From a virus: DNA of 64,000 bases. The notes below the pieces were generated by a model that did no database searches, was not told the DNA's origin, and was given only the letters and a program-made list of their open reading frames with translations. The first letter of the stretch is position 1. Every line of letters starts with the position of its first letter. The stretch lies in IMG/VR virus record IMGVR_UViG_3300030329_003696, positions 62,001 through 126,000 of that record; one strand, given 5' to 3'. Positions 41,123 through 47,941 of the stretch are shown piece by piece. The position numbers and the translations under genes are program-made.

Positions 41123-41399
41123 GGTTCTTTAATAAAAAATTGAAAAATACGAATCTTTATTTATATATCATATATATTTAGCCCGAAACCGCTGACTATG
41201 GCTATCTTGGCGATATGATAAGTTAGAGTAATACATACTAAAAAATATTAGCATTTAAAAATAAGTGTCAACAAAATGTAACCAAATCTCGCTGGCTATA
41301 GGCATCTTGGCGAAACGTTAGCTTCGAGTGAGACAGAACGGGTCAGATCGAGCGAGTGACCAAACGTGTCACACCTATATACAGACATACATACTATAC
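41123..41399 (-). ncRNA. Promoter-driven region without a convincing gene; candidate RNA
   Basis: The promoter at 41427-41400 fires into about 270 bases that hold only a 30-codon frame without a ribosome site. Two hairpin-capable repeats (TCGCCAAGATGCCTATAGCC at 41314-41288 and a near copy at 41214-41188) and a second TTGACA box are inside. Either a noncoding RNA or a decayed gene. Confidence 0.4.
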
Positions 41400-41427
41400 A
41401 TTATAACACATATATCGTCAATTACAA
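41400..41427 (-). promoter_or_regulatory. Sigma-70 promoter, variant -35
   Basis: TTGTAA, 16-base spacer TTGACGATATATGTGT, TATAAT; same GACGATA spacer as the rIIA/rIIB promoters. Confidence 0.7.
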
Positions 41428-41506
41428 GGGGTCATCTTTATTTTTATTTTTATGTTGAATGGTATGAATTTTGCTGTATGAGTTTTGGCATGGTATTTGC
41501 ACAAAT

Positions 41507-41536
41507 CCGGGGGGGCCCGGCCGCAGCCGGTGTCAA
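41507..41536 (-). repeat. GC-rich palindromic element 1
   Basis: TTGACA, 10 bases, then the 14-base core CCGGGCCCCCCCGG (minus strand). No gene within 140 bases. Part of a ten-copy family. Confidence 0.8.
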
Positions 41537-41625
41537 CCCCTATTCTTCAAAAAAACAGGAAATAGACCAGAAAAAAATCACCATCAAAATTAGCTGTATC
41601 ATACCCTACCATCCCACTGAAGTTA

Positions 41626-41660
41626 TAAAAACCCCAAGCGGCCAAATGGCCGCAAGGGGT
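41626..41660 (-). terminator. Perfect terminator behind DUF932 gene
   Basis: ACCCC, TTGCGGCCA/TGGCCGCTT, GGGGT: near-perfect stem with a TTTTT tail. Confidence 0.9.
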
Positions 41661-41682
41661 AACACAACAGAAAGGGGTAAGG

Positions 41683-42600
41683 TTAGGCCGCAAGTTCCAA
41701 AGCGAGCTTCTCAGCCGCCTTGACCTCTTGCGAGTTGGATGCACGCAGGATTCGATCAAAGTCACCCTTGAAACCCTCCTTCGCCTGTGCGTCGTGTTGG
41801 ACGTAGCCCTGAATAGCGTTGTATGCTTCCCAAGCGGAAACCACATTGGTCATCGCTGGACGACCTGTCAGGTTACGCTCACGATTAAGACGCTTCCAGA
41901 TTGCCTCAGTACGATTTTGGTGAGTAGTCACCGCACGCACTCGCTCGCCACGGGCTGCACGATCCAGTTGATCCTGATCAGGACGACCATAGATAGAATC
42001 GAGAAACTCAGTCATGCGAACCTCAGTAGATTCGAGACGGTCAATAACATCGGTCAGGGTAGACCAGCTATTTTTGAGGGTCTCAAATGTTGAGATCAAT
42101 TCGTCCATGTTGGCACGCAATCCGGAAGTGTGACGAATGGAAACGGTTGTACCGTTCACCATACGCATCATCGCCAGATTACTACACGCATCACGGAAAT
42201 AACCCATAGTGGCGGTAAACGCTTTACCGTCATAACCAGCGTTAATCATCACGCGAGGCCATACGTTATCCGTATCACGATCCTTGAAAATCGAACGACG
42301 ATCTTCAGCGGTTGGTTGAATGGACACATAGTGACCACTACGGAAGTGAGTATTGCAAGCAATCTCACCATCGAACGCCTCACCAGCGGCATCGACCAAC
42401 GCACAAACGTCATCAGTCGTATGGGGAACGTAGCGAGGGGAAACGGACTTCACGCCCTTGAGATAACCCGTATCAGAACGGAACAAGCCGTACTGGTCAG
42501 TCGGCATATGATCCGGGCCAAACAGTGGAAACTTGTCAACGGTGAAATCGAAAGCGGAACGAACGGAAGCTGAAACGTCAGCAGATTGAATGTTAGTCAT
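41683..42600 (-). CDS. DUF932-like phage/plasmid protein, 305 aa
   Basis: Matches the general plan of DUF932 / phage-plasmid-like TIGR03299 proteins: an N-terminal domain with SPRYVPHTTDDVCALVDAAG, a middle with GTTVSIRHTSG, and a helical C-terminus. Function unknown in the family. Single-gene unit with strong promoter and terminator. Confidence 0.66.
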   Translation of the reverse strand: MTNIQSADVSASVRSAFDFTVDKFPLFGPDHMPTDQYGLFRSDTGYLKGVKSVSPRYVPHTTDDVCALVDAAGEAFDGEIACNTHFRSGHYVSIQPTAEDRRSIFKDRDTDNVWPRVMINAGYDGKAFTATMGYFRDACSNLAMMRMVNGTTVSIRHTSGLRANMDELISTFETLKNSWSTLTDVIDRLESTEVRMTEFLDSIYGRPDQDQLDRAARGERVRAVTTHQNRTEAIWKRLNRERNLTGRPAMTNVVSAWEAYNAIQGYVQHDAQAKEGFKGDFDRILRASNSQEVKAAEKLALELAA

Positions 42601-42642
42601 AGTAAAACCTTTCTGAAATGTGTGAAACTAACTTACTCTCTC

Positions 42643-42670
42643 ATTATAATATATATCGGCTAGATGTCAA
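42643..42670 (-). promoter_or_regulatory. Sigma-70 promoter with CCGATA spacer
   Basis: TTGACA, 16-base spacer TCTAGCCGATATATAT, TATAAT; near consensus. Confidence 0.86.
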
Positions 42671-42738
42671 TGGGGACTTGAGCTTTTTTTGGATTTTTTT
42701 TATTCCGGACTTTTTTGGCTTTTTTAGCATTTTCCCTC

Positions 42739-42781
42739 TTGACAAACGACCCGGCCGGGGGGGCCCGGATTCCAAGGTCAA
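42739..42781 (-). repeat. GC-rich palindromic element 2
   Basis: Core CCGGGCCCCCCCGG (42768-42755) with TTGACC on one side and an inverted TTGACA box on the other (42739-42744), so the unit is a near-symmetrical inverted repeat. Confidence 0.78.
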
Positions 42782-42791
42782 CCGGCGACCC

Positions 42792-42896
42792 TCATGTTGG
42801 CGATGAGAGATCTATTTGAATCCTGTTACCCCGTCGCCCTCTTCTCATCTTACAGTTACCGTTGTTAGCGTAAGACGGCGGGCAGGCAACCAACAT
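42792..42896 (-). CDS. Doubtful 34-aa frame between two TTGACCTT repeats
   Basis: MLVACPPSYANNGNCKMRRG and a basic end; no ribosome site. The 42601-42927 stretch otherwise holds a promoter, a GC-rich element and two GCCGGTTGACCTT repeats (42771-42785, 42899-42911). Could equally be untranslated RNA. Confidence 0.28.
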   Translation of the reverse strand: MLVACPPSYANNGNCKMRRGRRGNRIQIDLSSPT

Positions 42897-42927
42897 AAAG
42901 GTCAACCGGCATCTCTTGAAAGGAATA

Positions 42928-43158
42928 CTAATCCTCGTGAGGCATTGTACAATATACTTCGTAAGGTGTAGCGGCATAGGTCATCTGTGAATGGTCATCT
43001 TCCCACCATCCTACAAACCCCTTCACCCCACCACCAGAAGCAACTTCAAAGCAAGCGATGCGGTCGTTCGTTTGCTCCGCCAGTTTGCAAGTGCCTTCTT
43101 CACGAATAATTTTTCTTACAAAGTTGTTAAATCTAACAACGCTTCCTACTTTGTCCAC
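42928..43158 (-). CDS. Hypothetical protein, 76 aa
   Basis: A GTG start at 43158 right after the upstream stop. Mixed alpha/beta with GVKGFVGWWEDD. Unrecognised; probably translated by re-initiation. Confidence 0.5.
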   Translation of the reverse strand: MDKVGSVVRFNNFVRKIIREEGTCKLAEQTNDRIACFEVASGGGVKGFVGWWEDDHSQMTYAATPYEVYCTMPHED

Positions 43159-43159
43159 G

Positions 43160-43531
43160 TTACCACCAGCTACTATACACAACGGTATAGCCTTTCTTAA
43201 TTGCCGCACGAGCCTCACGGATGAACTCACGGTCTTGCTCTGCGTAATATTCTTCAGAGTTTTCCCCGAAGAAGAAACCTACTGTCTCTGGTAGGGCGTT
43301 TTCGTCCAGAGCTTCTTCCATGCTGTCCAAGTCCCCAAGTGTCAATTCGACATCGACACAATTAAACTCACCATCTCCACCCTTTTCACGGTAGAGTTCT
43401 TCCATCCACCCCTGCAAACTAGGGTGCTTTCGCCAGTAGGCCAGTTCCATACTGTCCTCGTAGTAAGTGTAGCCATCTTCGTCCTTCTTAGCTTCGCCAC
43501 GTCGTGCGGATGCGTATTGGTCAAGTCCCAT
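43160..43531 (-). CDS. Conserved phage-type hypothetical protein, 123 aa
   Basis: Begins MGLDQYASARRGEAKKDE, the start of a small family recurrent in phages (MGLDxYA). Acidic, with AYWRKHPSLQGWMEELY. ATG at 43531 behind AAAGGT. Function unknown. Confidence 0.66.
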   Translation of the reverse strand: MGLDQYASARRGEAKKDEDGYTYYEDSMELAYWRKHPSLQGWMEELYREKGGDGEFNCVDVELTLGDLDSMEEALDENALPETVGFFFGENSEEYYAEQDREFIREARAAIKKGYTVVYSSWW

Positions 43532-43570
43532 AATTTTACCTTTCAAAAAGTAGTGTTGGTTATACTGTAT

Positions 43571-43598
43571 ATTCTAACATACAATTATTGTATGTCAA
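43571..43598 (-). promoter_or_regulatory. Sigma-70 promoter with palindromic operator-like spacer
   Basis: TTGACA, 16-base spacer, TAGAAT. The spacer is filled by the perfect palindrome CATACAATTATTGTATG (43578-43594), which would block RNA polymerase if bound by a dimer. Confidence 0.75.
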
Positions 43599-43603
43599 GT
43601 GGT

Positions 43604-44071
43604 CTAATGAAAAAATGGTGGTTTATGACTGAAGGCCATTACTGCATTGTCGAGGATTGACAAGTCAGCATAGTCAGCGTTTTCTATTGGGCTTGCGTCG
43701 TACTGCTTGATGAACGTGTCACAGGTGTATGGGTTGTAGTAAACTTTTTCCCATCGTGTTTCGCCGTTGTCGATCTGCTCATCAGTGAGATGACCGTCAA
43801 CTTTTTGGTCGGTCGTACGAGTATCAACCACATAGCCCTCAATAAACGCATGTACGTTTTTCTTCTGTTCATCCCTGACTCTCCTTTGTCCTGCCTTGGA
43901 CACAATGAATTGACAACTTCTCAACGTAACATTTTCTGCATGACAGCGAACGATGCCGCCTTGCTTAACGCTGTAGCAATCTCGATGCAGGTTGCGATAG
44001 ACTCGCACCTTCTTGGTTGGGTCGATATGCTCCGCAATCTGGAAGCTTTTTTGTGTTCGTGGTTTCTTCAT
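43604..44071 (-). CDS. Hypothetical protein, 155 aa
   Basis: N-terminal beta domain (RVYRNLHRDCYSVKQGGIVR) and acidic C-terminus. Reads like a conserved phage accessory protein; function not recognised. Own promoter at 44.1 kb. Confidence 0.58.
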   Translation of the reverse strand: MKKPRTQKSFQIAEHIDPTKKVRVYRNLHRDCYSVKQGGIVRCHAENVTLRSCQFIVSKAGQRRVRDEQKKNVHAFIEGYVVDTRTTDQKVDGHLTDEQIDNGETRWEKVYYNPYTCDTFIKQYDASPIENADYADLSILDNAVMAFSHKPPFFH

Positions 44072-44097
44072 AACTTATCCTTTCGTGTTACCCTTCC

Positions 44098-44125
44098 ATT
44101 ATATTATATATATCGTCATAGTCAA
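44098..44125 (-). promoter_or_regulatory. Sigma-70 promoter with GACGATA spacer
   Basis: TTGACT, 16-base spacer ATGACGATATATATAA, TATAAT (a second TATAAT 5 bases nearer). Confidence 0.82.
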
Positions 44126-44195
44126 GGGGTCGGCATTAACTTTTTCTGGCTTTTTTCTAATCTTTTTTTACTGAGAACCAGTCTCAACAACCAAA

Positions 44196-44227
44196 CCGGG
44201 GCCGCCCGGATTTGCCCGCCGCGTCAA
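44196..44227 (-). repeat. GC-rich palindromic element 3
   Basis: TTGACG, 12 bases, core CCGGGCGGCCCCGG (44209-44196). Confidence 0.75.
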
Positions 44228-44368
44228 TCCGGCTGGAATGAGTAAGACACCGCCACCGGCTGAGACTACCCCAACCGGCAGCGGCGTATATAAAAAAAAT
44301 AAAAAATAGCGGTTACCTTTTATCCTCACCACCTATACCGCAAGGTCAGTGGTGCGGGTCATAGCGTC
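44228..44368 (-). other. Intergenic hairpins, no gene
   Basis: Holds a 10-bp hairpin CCGCTGCCGG/CCGGTGGCGG (44280-44246) that pairs fully only as minus-strand RNA (two G-U), and a CACCAC/GTGGTG hairpin (44355-44328) followed by a long T-rich tract. Probably the 3' end of the 44.4 kb unit. Confidence 0.5.
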
Positions 44369-44647
44369 CTACGACTTTAGGAACGGTGCGACTAGGGAAC
44401 CAACGAAAGGAATTTTAATTCCCCAATTCTGACGCTCTTTATAGAACGCCTTTACACCGTCACGGGTTTGCACCGTGTCAAGGTCTCGCGACCGTTTGAA
44501 TTCAGGATCGTATTTACGATACGCTCCCGTGATTGTCTCCCAACTAAGCGGGTGCTTGTTGGTGTTGCGTCGTTCCTTAAGAACTCCCCAACGAAACTTA
44601 GAACCTTCAACCGGTTGCTTGTAACTGAACATAACTAGACTTTTCAT
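44369..44647 (-). CDS. Hypothetical protein, 92 aa
   Basis: Basic; WGVLKERRNTNKHPLSWETI and AYRKYDPEFKRSRDL suggest a small conserved phage protein. ATG at 44647 behind AAGGAT. Unrecognised. Confidence 0.52.
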   Translation of the reverse strand: MKSLVMFSYKQPVEGSKFRWGVLKERRNTNKHPLSWETITGAYRKYDPEFKRSRDLDTVQTRDGVKAFYKERQNWGIKIPFVGSLVAPFLKS

Positions 44648-44723
44648 AATCAATATCCTTTTGTGTAGTGGTCTGAAATACCATGAGCTGCTGAAAAAAA
44701 TAAAAGTAACAATACAAGTTGAA

Positions 44724-45506
44724 TCACACTGTTGCCACCTTTCTGCTATAGCTATGCCGCACCTTGTCCCGTTTCAGCACCTTTAAGGCATCGGCGGCTT
44801 CGCTACCTTTGGGCTGTGTTCCGTGTAGCATCAATGCAAATGATTGATTGCGTAGGCTTGGCTTTGCTGCGTGTGTGTCGTCGTGGTCGATAGCTAGTCC
44901 GAGATCGTGAGCCTCTTGTTCACTGTATACCACTTTGGCGAATCGCATATCGTACTCGTCGATACGCCAATCATCACGACCGCCATATGATGCGGTCAAA
45001 ACGAAATTGTGTAGAATTGGAAACTCGTTGATAGAGTGCCAGAACCTGAGCGACTTGGTATAAGCGTAGAATAGCTTGTCGGGGTTTGCCACTGCTACAG
45101 AATACCACGCTTCCATATATTGCTGATTGAAGAAATCGCCTGCAACGTGGATGCGAACGATACCGGCATTGGTGGGTAATGAGTTATTGATTAAGTCAAT
45201 CATCTCGCCGGTTGATAGTTTACGCAACGAATCAAAATTGTGTTTGCGTAGATTGTACACGTTGGTGTACTGTACTTCCTGAGAAGCTGAGAAGCAACGG
45301 AACTGCGTTTTGTGTCCGTCTTGTATTTTGCGTTTGCCGTTTGGCTGAACTACGGCTTTGGATAGGCACGACTCTGCGAACGGGCATGAGTAGCCACTGA
45401 GAAGGTCAAGGGAATAAACCTTGCGTTTATCTGTCAGATACTCTGACAACTCGTCGTCGTTTTTGAGTGCTTCGATTTTAGCGTTTGCGTTTGAGAACTT
45501 TAACAT
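44724..45506 (-). CDS. Gp88-like conserved phage protein, 260 aa
   Basis: A cysteine cluster (YSCPFAESCLSKA...FRCFSASQE, about 39-77) and HVAGDFFNQQYMEAWYSVA (about 119-137) recall the Gp88-type family of mycobacteriophages and others, perhaps an iron-sulfur or zinc protein. The activity is unknown. Own promoter at 45.5 kb. Confidence 0.55.
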   Translation of the reverse strand: MLKFSNANAKIEALKNDDELSEYLTDKRKVYSLDLLSGYSCPFAESCLSKAVVQPNGKRKIQDGHKTQFRCFSASQEVQYTNVYNLRKHNFDSLRKLSTGEMIDLINNSLPTNAGIVRIHVAGDFFNQQYMEAWYSVAVANPDKLFYAYTKSLRFWHSINEFPILHNFVLTASYGGRDDWRIDEYDMRFAKVVYSEQEAHDLGLAIDHDDTHAAKPSLRNQSFALMLHGTQPKGSEAADALKVLKRDKVRHSYSRKVATV

Positions 45507-45539
45507 CTGTTTACCTTTCGTTGTGTTGCTTACAGTCTT

Positions 45540-45567
45540 ATTCTACTATATATTATCGGAATGTCAA
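45540..45567 (-). promoter_or_regulatory. Sigma-70 promoter with CCGATA spacer
   Basis: TTGACA, 16-base spacer TTCCGATAATATATAG, TAGAAT. Confidence 0.8.
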
Positions 45568-45599
45568 GGGGTCAAACTTGAATAATTCCGGTTATTTTT

Positions 45600-45754
45600 T
45601 GGCGACGGGAACGGGGACTCGAACCCCGCACTCGTAGGCACCAACTCGATAAGGCCTGAGATAGCCCCGTCGATTCCCTCCCAATCCGTCGATTAGGCCA
45701 GTTGTCGAACTATCATGTCGTCGGTGTCTCATCCTACGAGACCATTTTCCCGCC
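45600..45754 (-). ncRNA. tRNA-like RNA with encoded CCA end, 155 nt
   Basis: Begins about 8 bases after the start site predicted from the 45.8 kb promoter. Ends form an 8-bp acceptor stem (GGCGGGAA/TTCCCGTC) with G plus encoded CCA. A canonical T-arm (CGGGG TTCGAGT CCCCG) is joined directly to it. AATGGTCTCG after the acceptor resembles the tmRNA D-analogue. CTCGTAGG pairs with CCTACGAG and ACCGAC with GTTGGT, a long P2-like helix; a D-arm GTCTC/GAGAC is the competing fold. The interior has hairpins AGTT-CGAC-AACT and CCTAATC-GACG-GATTGGG. A 54-codon frame crosses it without a ribosome site. Not a normal tRNA: there is no anticodon arm. Confidence 0.72.
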
Positions 45755-45768
45755 ATGTTGTTTACTCT

Positions 45769-45796
45769 ATTATATATTATATCGGCTATTTGTCAA
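45769..45796 (-). promoter_or_regulatory. Sigma-70 promoter of the tRNA-like RNA
   Basis: TTGACA, 16-base spacer AATAGCCGATATAATA, TATAAT. No gene follows other than the 155-nt RNA. Confidence 0.85.
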
Positions 45797-45878
45797 GGGG
45801 AACTTTAGCATTTTTCCAAAGTTTTTTTTCATTGTTTTTTTCCTGTTTTTTGCCGATTGGACTTGACTTTTGACCCGG

Positions 45879-45908
45879 CCGGGGGGGCCCGGCTCGCCGG
45901 TTTGTCAA
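45879..45908 (-). repeat. GC-rich palindromic element 4
   Basis: TTGACA, 10 bases AACCGGCGAG, core CCGGGCCCCCCCGG (45892-45879), then CCGGG. Confidence 0.82.
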
Positions 45909-45928
45909 CCCCTATTTTTATTTTTTTC

Positions 45929-45976
45929 GTGGGGAAAGAGAAGCCGCCTGAACGTCACAGGCGGCATTCTCCCCAC
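45929..45976 (-). terminator. Long hairpin behind the 46 kb operon
   Basis: GTGGGG...GCCGCCTG pairs with CAGGCGGC...CCCCAC (about 18 bp with a bulge). It is followed by an A tract rather than T, so it may protect or process the 3' end rather than act as a simple terminator. Confidence 0.6.
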
Positions 45977-45996
45977 AACACGAAAGGTCGGCGGTT

Positions 45997-46200
45997 TTAG
46001 AGTGACGCCACGCACTTTTTCAGTGAGAACGACTTGTGCAAGCCGTTGTCCTCTCGGACGGTAATCCCACGGCCATTTGGCCCGGTGAAGCTCGCAACCT
46101 TTACGCCGGTTACTGAGCGGAGGATATTCTTACTCCCGTTTTTGGGATACAGGAAAGAAACTTTGCGTTCGTTACGCTTGTGATAAAGATCGTTGTTCAT
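45997..46200 (-). CDS. Hypothetical protein, 67 aa
   Basis: MNNDLYHKRNERKVSFLYPK, basic, with GVKVASFTGPNGRGI. ATG at 46200 behind GAAAGG. Unrecognised. Confidence 0.52.
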   Translation of the reverse strand: MNNDLYHKRNERKVSFLYPKNGSKNILRSVTGVKVASFTGPNGRGITVREDNGLHKSFSLKKCVASL

Positions 46201-46360
46201 GGATGAACCTTTCAACTTGTGAAAAAGAAAATTGTTTGACACCATCCGCAGTGTCGATTAAAACGTGATCGTTCTTAATGGCTACGACCGTGCCAGCAGG
46301 GAATTTGGTGCCGATCCTGCATAACGGCGTTTGTGAGTTACTCACTCTCTGATTCTCCAT
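46172..46360 (-). CDS. Hypothetical protein, 62 aa
   Basis: Beta-rich centre (GTVVAIKNDHVLIDTADGV), like a small SH3/KOW barrel. Overlaps both neighbours. Unrecognised. Confidence 0.5.
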   Translation of the reverse strand: MENQRVSNSQTPLCRIGTKFPAGTVVAIKNDHVLIDTADGVKQFSFSQVERFIHEQRSLSQA

Positions 46361-46571
46361 CTGCGAGTTGCTTGGCTTCCTCTAGACGCTCGGAAGCGAT
46401 TTGCGTGAGCTTGTCGCCTAGCTTTTTGTGAAGCTGTGCCATGACTTCCTCAGTCATCGTGAACAATACAACGTCATCTCCGTTGTGTAGTTCGACCTCA
46501 TTGTCAGACTTCCAGCTAGACAGGTAGGTGTGGTCAATCTGACCGAACTCTACTTTTTGTGAAATCTTCAT
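46338..46571 (-). CDS. Hypothetical protein, 77 aa
   Basis: Beta N-terminus, helical acidic C-terminus (RLEEAKQLADGESESE). First gene of a three-gene unit with a 130-base leader from the 46.7 kb promoter. Confidence 0.55.
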   Translation of the reverse strand: MKISQKVEFGQIDHTYLSSWKSDNEVELHNGDDVVLFTMTEEVMAQLHKKLGDKLTQIASERLEEAKQLADGESESE

Positions 46572-46697
46572 AAGACTTCTCCTTTCAAAAAAAAATGTGT
46601 TGCGGATGCAGTGGCTCTTAACCCTAACTCACTAGCTTGATATTATTCGCCTCAAGACAGGCAGGTGAGTTCCAGTTCCGTGCTGTGTTATACTACC

Positions 46698-46725
46698 ATT
46701 ATACTATATTTATCGGCAATGTCAA
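46698..46725 (-). promoter_or_regulatory. Sigma-70 promoter with GCCGATA spacer
   Basis: TTGACA, 16-base spacer TTGCCGATAAATATAG, TATAAT. Its -35 overlaps the stop of the upstream 50-residue gene. Confidence 0.84.
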
Positions 46726-46874
46726 GCGGTTACTTGAGGAATTTCCAAAATAATTTCGGAATCTTTTGCGAGTTCTGAATCCTTCTCGATATAGATCGAG
46801 CCTGACACGTCGCCGGTTGCTGTAAAGCGTACTTTCGTCTTTGTCTCTTTGTCTTTGATAAATTTGATTGTCAT
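46722..46874 (-). CDS. Small beta protein, 50 aa
   Basis: MTIKFIKDKETKTKVRFTAT, then SGSIYIEKDSEL and IILEIPQV: a small all-beta barrel. GAAAGG before the ATG. Unrecognised. Confidence 0.56.
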   Translation of the reverse strand: MTIKFIKDKETKTKVRFTATGDVSGSIYIEKDSELAKDSEIILEIPQVTA

Positions 46875-46959
46875 CTTAAAAACCTTTCGCTAAAATTAAA
46901 ACTCACTAATGGCCGCACGACGTTGTGCCGACCGTGTACGTTGCCGCTTCGGGCGATTA

Positions 46960-47142
46960 TCATGAACCTGATGAGTGTTGGCTTGATGGCCGACTGAGGG
47001 TTTCCCCAGCTTGATCTTCAGGGTTATCGTTTGCTTTCGTCTTTTCATTTTTCACTCTTTCAATGTCGTCTTGCAAGGCTAACCAACGTCGCTTCTGTGC
47101 CATGCTTGTGAATGTTCTGTGTTTTGCTCGTTCGTCTTTCAT
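46960..47142 (-). CDS. Small basic protein, 60 aa, probably leaderless
   Basis: Starts MKDERAKHRTFTSMAQKRRW. The ATG lies 6 bases after TATAAT (47154-47149), so the predicted transcript begins at or next to the start codon and no ribosome site is possible. Unrecognised. Confidence 0.5.
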   Translation of the reverse strand: MKDERAKHRTFTSMAQKRRWLALQDDIERVKNEKTKANDNPEDQAGETLSRPSSQHSSGS

Positions 47143-47148
47143 GTCTTT

Positions 47149-47176
47149 ATTATACTTTATTTATCGGCGTTGTCAA
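47149..47176 (-). promoter_or_regulatory. Sigma-70 promoter with GCCGATA spacer
   Basis: TTGACA, 16-base spacer ACGCCGATAAATAAAG, TATAAT; immediately before the 47.1 kb start codon. Confidence 0.84.
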
Positions 47177-47220
47177 GGGGTAAACTTTAATTTATTTTGA
47201 CTTTTTTCGCTGACTCGCTG

Positions 47221-47491
47221 GCTACCACATTTACACTTTATCCGTTAGGATAAGATGAGACACATCACGATGGCAGGCCTATCCATCTGCACCGTAGTCT
47301 GCTGCGTCCTTTTTTAAGTTCACAAAGGAACCGGATTTGACTTACGCCTCGATGCACCCCTAAATCGTCTTACCGATCCTGTCCTTACGTAATGGCTACA
47401 AAGGCCTTAAAGGGGTTGTGATGTTGTCTCGTTGTAAGATGCCCCTTTCGGGGAACCAAGTCCAGCGGCGTAGTTCCAACTGGGTTGTAGC
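47221..47491 (-). ncRNA. Promoter-driven structured RNA, about 271 nt
   Basis: The promoter at 47533-47506 predicts a start about 8 bases before this RNA, and there is no reading frame of note. Ends pair (GCTAC with GTAGC). Inside are a CCCC-GAAA-GGGG hairpin, TTATCC-TAAC-GGATAA, GTTC/GAAC, and AACCCAG...CTGG...GGTT. Compact and GC-richer than its surroundings. No known RNA class recognised. Confidence 0.62.
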
Positions 47492-47505
47492 TAACTTACT
47501 CCTCC

Positions 47506-47533
47506 ATTATAATATACATCGACCAAATGTCAA
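47506..47533 (-). promoter_or_regulatory. Sigma-70 promoter of the 271-nt RNA
   Basis: TTGACA, 16-base spacer TTTGGTCGATGTATAT, TATAAT. Confidence 0.84.
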
Positions 47534-47599
47534 GGGGATCTTGAATAAAATTCCAGAAAAAACCAGAAAACTTTTTTCACCTTTTTTCCGTTTTTCCTA

Positions 47600-47644
47600 T
47601 TGACAAAAACCCGGCCGGGCGGCCCCGGCTCGCCGGTTTGTCAA
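47600..47644 (-). repeat. GC-rich palindromic element 5
   Basis: TTGACA, AACCGGCGAG, core CCGGGGCCGCCCGG (47628-47615), CCGGG, T5, and an inverted TTGACA box on the far side (47600-47605). It follows the stop of the 47.7 kb gene and could end its transcript. Confidence 0.84.
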
Positions 47645-47652
47645 CCCCTATT

Positions 47653-47865
47653 CTAGCAAAAAGCACATGCGTCGAGCGTGGGCGTGTACTCTCCTCCTTG
47701 CTTGCCGCACTTGGGGCAGATGTCGCTACCGTCTAGGACGGTGGGGCAGGTGTTGGATTGCTCCTCTAGTTCCATCTGCTCCTCGCACCACATCCAAAAC
47801 TCAAGTGAGCCATCACTTTCTGGCTCTTGGTAATCTCTTGGATCGCTCATAACTCCACTCATCAT
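47653..47865 (-). CDS. Small zinc-binding protein, 70 aa
   Basis: C-terminal CPKCGKQGGEYTPTLDACAF carries CxxC and a later CxxC; the front is acidic. A start at 47850 (MSDPRDYQE) is also open. Unrecognised. Confidence 0.52.
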   Translation of the reverse strand: MMSGVMSDPRDYQEPESDGSLEFWMWCEEQMELEEQSNTCPTVLDGSDICPKCGKQGGEYTPTLDACAFC

Positions 47866-47941
47866 AAAGACCTAACAAAACAGGAAATGTAACAGCGGCG
47901 ACAATCGCCCAATTCCAAAATACAACCATCTCACTACTCAT
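47813..47941 (-). CDS. Membrane peptide, 42 aa
   Basis: MSSEMVVFWNWAIVAAVTFP with a basic tail (KRLPRARK). Start overlaps the upstream stop. One membrane helix. Confidence 0.52.
   Translation of the reverse strand: MSSEMVVFWNWAIVAAVTFPVLLGLYDEWSYERSKRLPRARK

Noticed and set aside
41328-41723. Plus-strand 131-codon frame
   Set aside because: It runs over a minus promoter, a GC-rich element and a terminator; no plus promoter found.
42792-42977. 61-codon frame starting at 42977
   Set aside because: Its first part overlaps the end of the 42.9-43.2 kb gene; only the last 34 codons could be independent, and these lack a ribosome site.
45600-45754. 54-codon frame (MAGKWSRRMR...) inside the tRNA-like RNA
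   Set aside because: No ribosome site, and T-arm, acceptor and CCA features account for the sequence; chance of an open frame in this GC-rich stretch is not small.
45600-45754. Selenocysteine tRNA
   Set aside because: The 8+5 bp acceptor/T stack and final GCCA fit, but there is no UCA anticodon arm and the insert is far too long.
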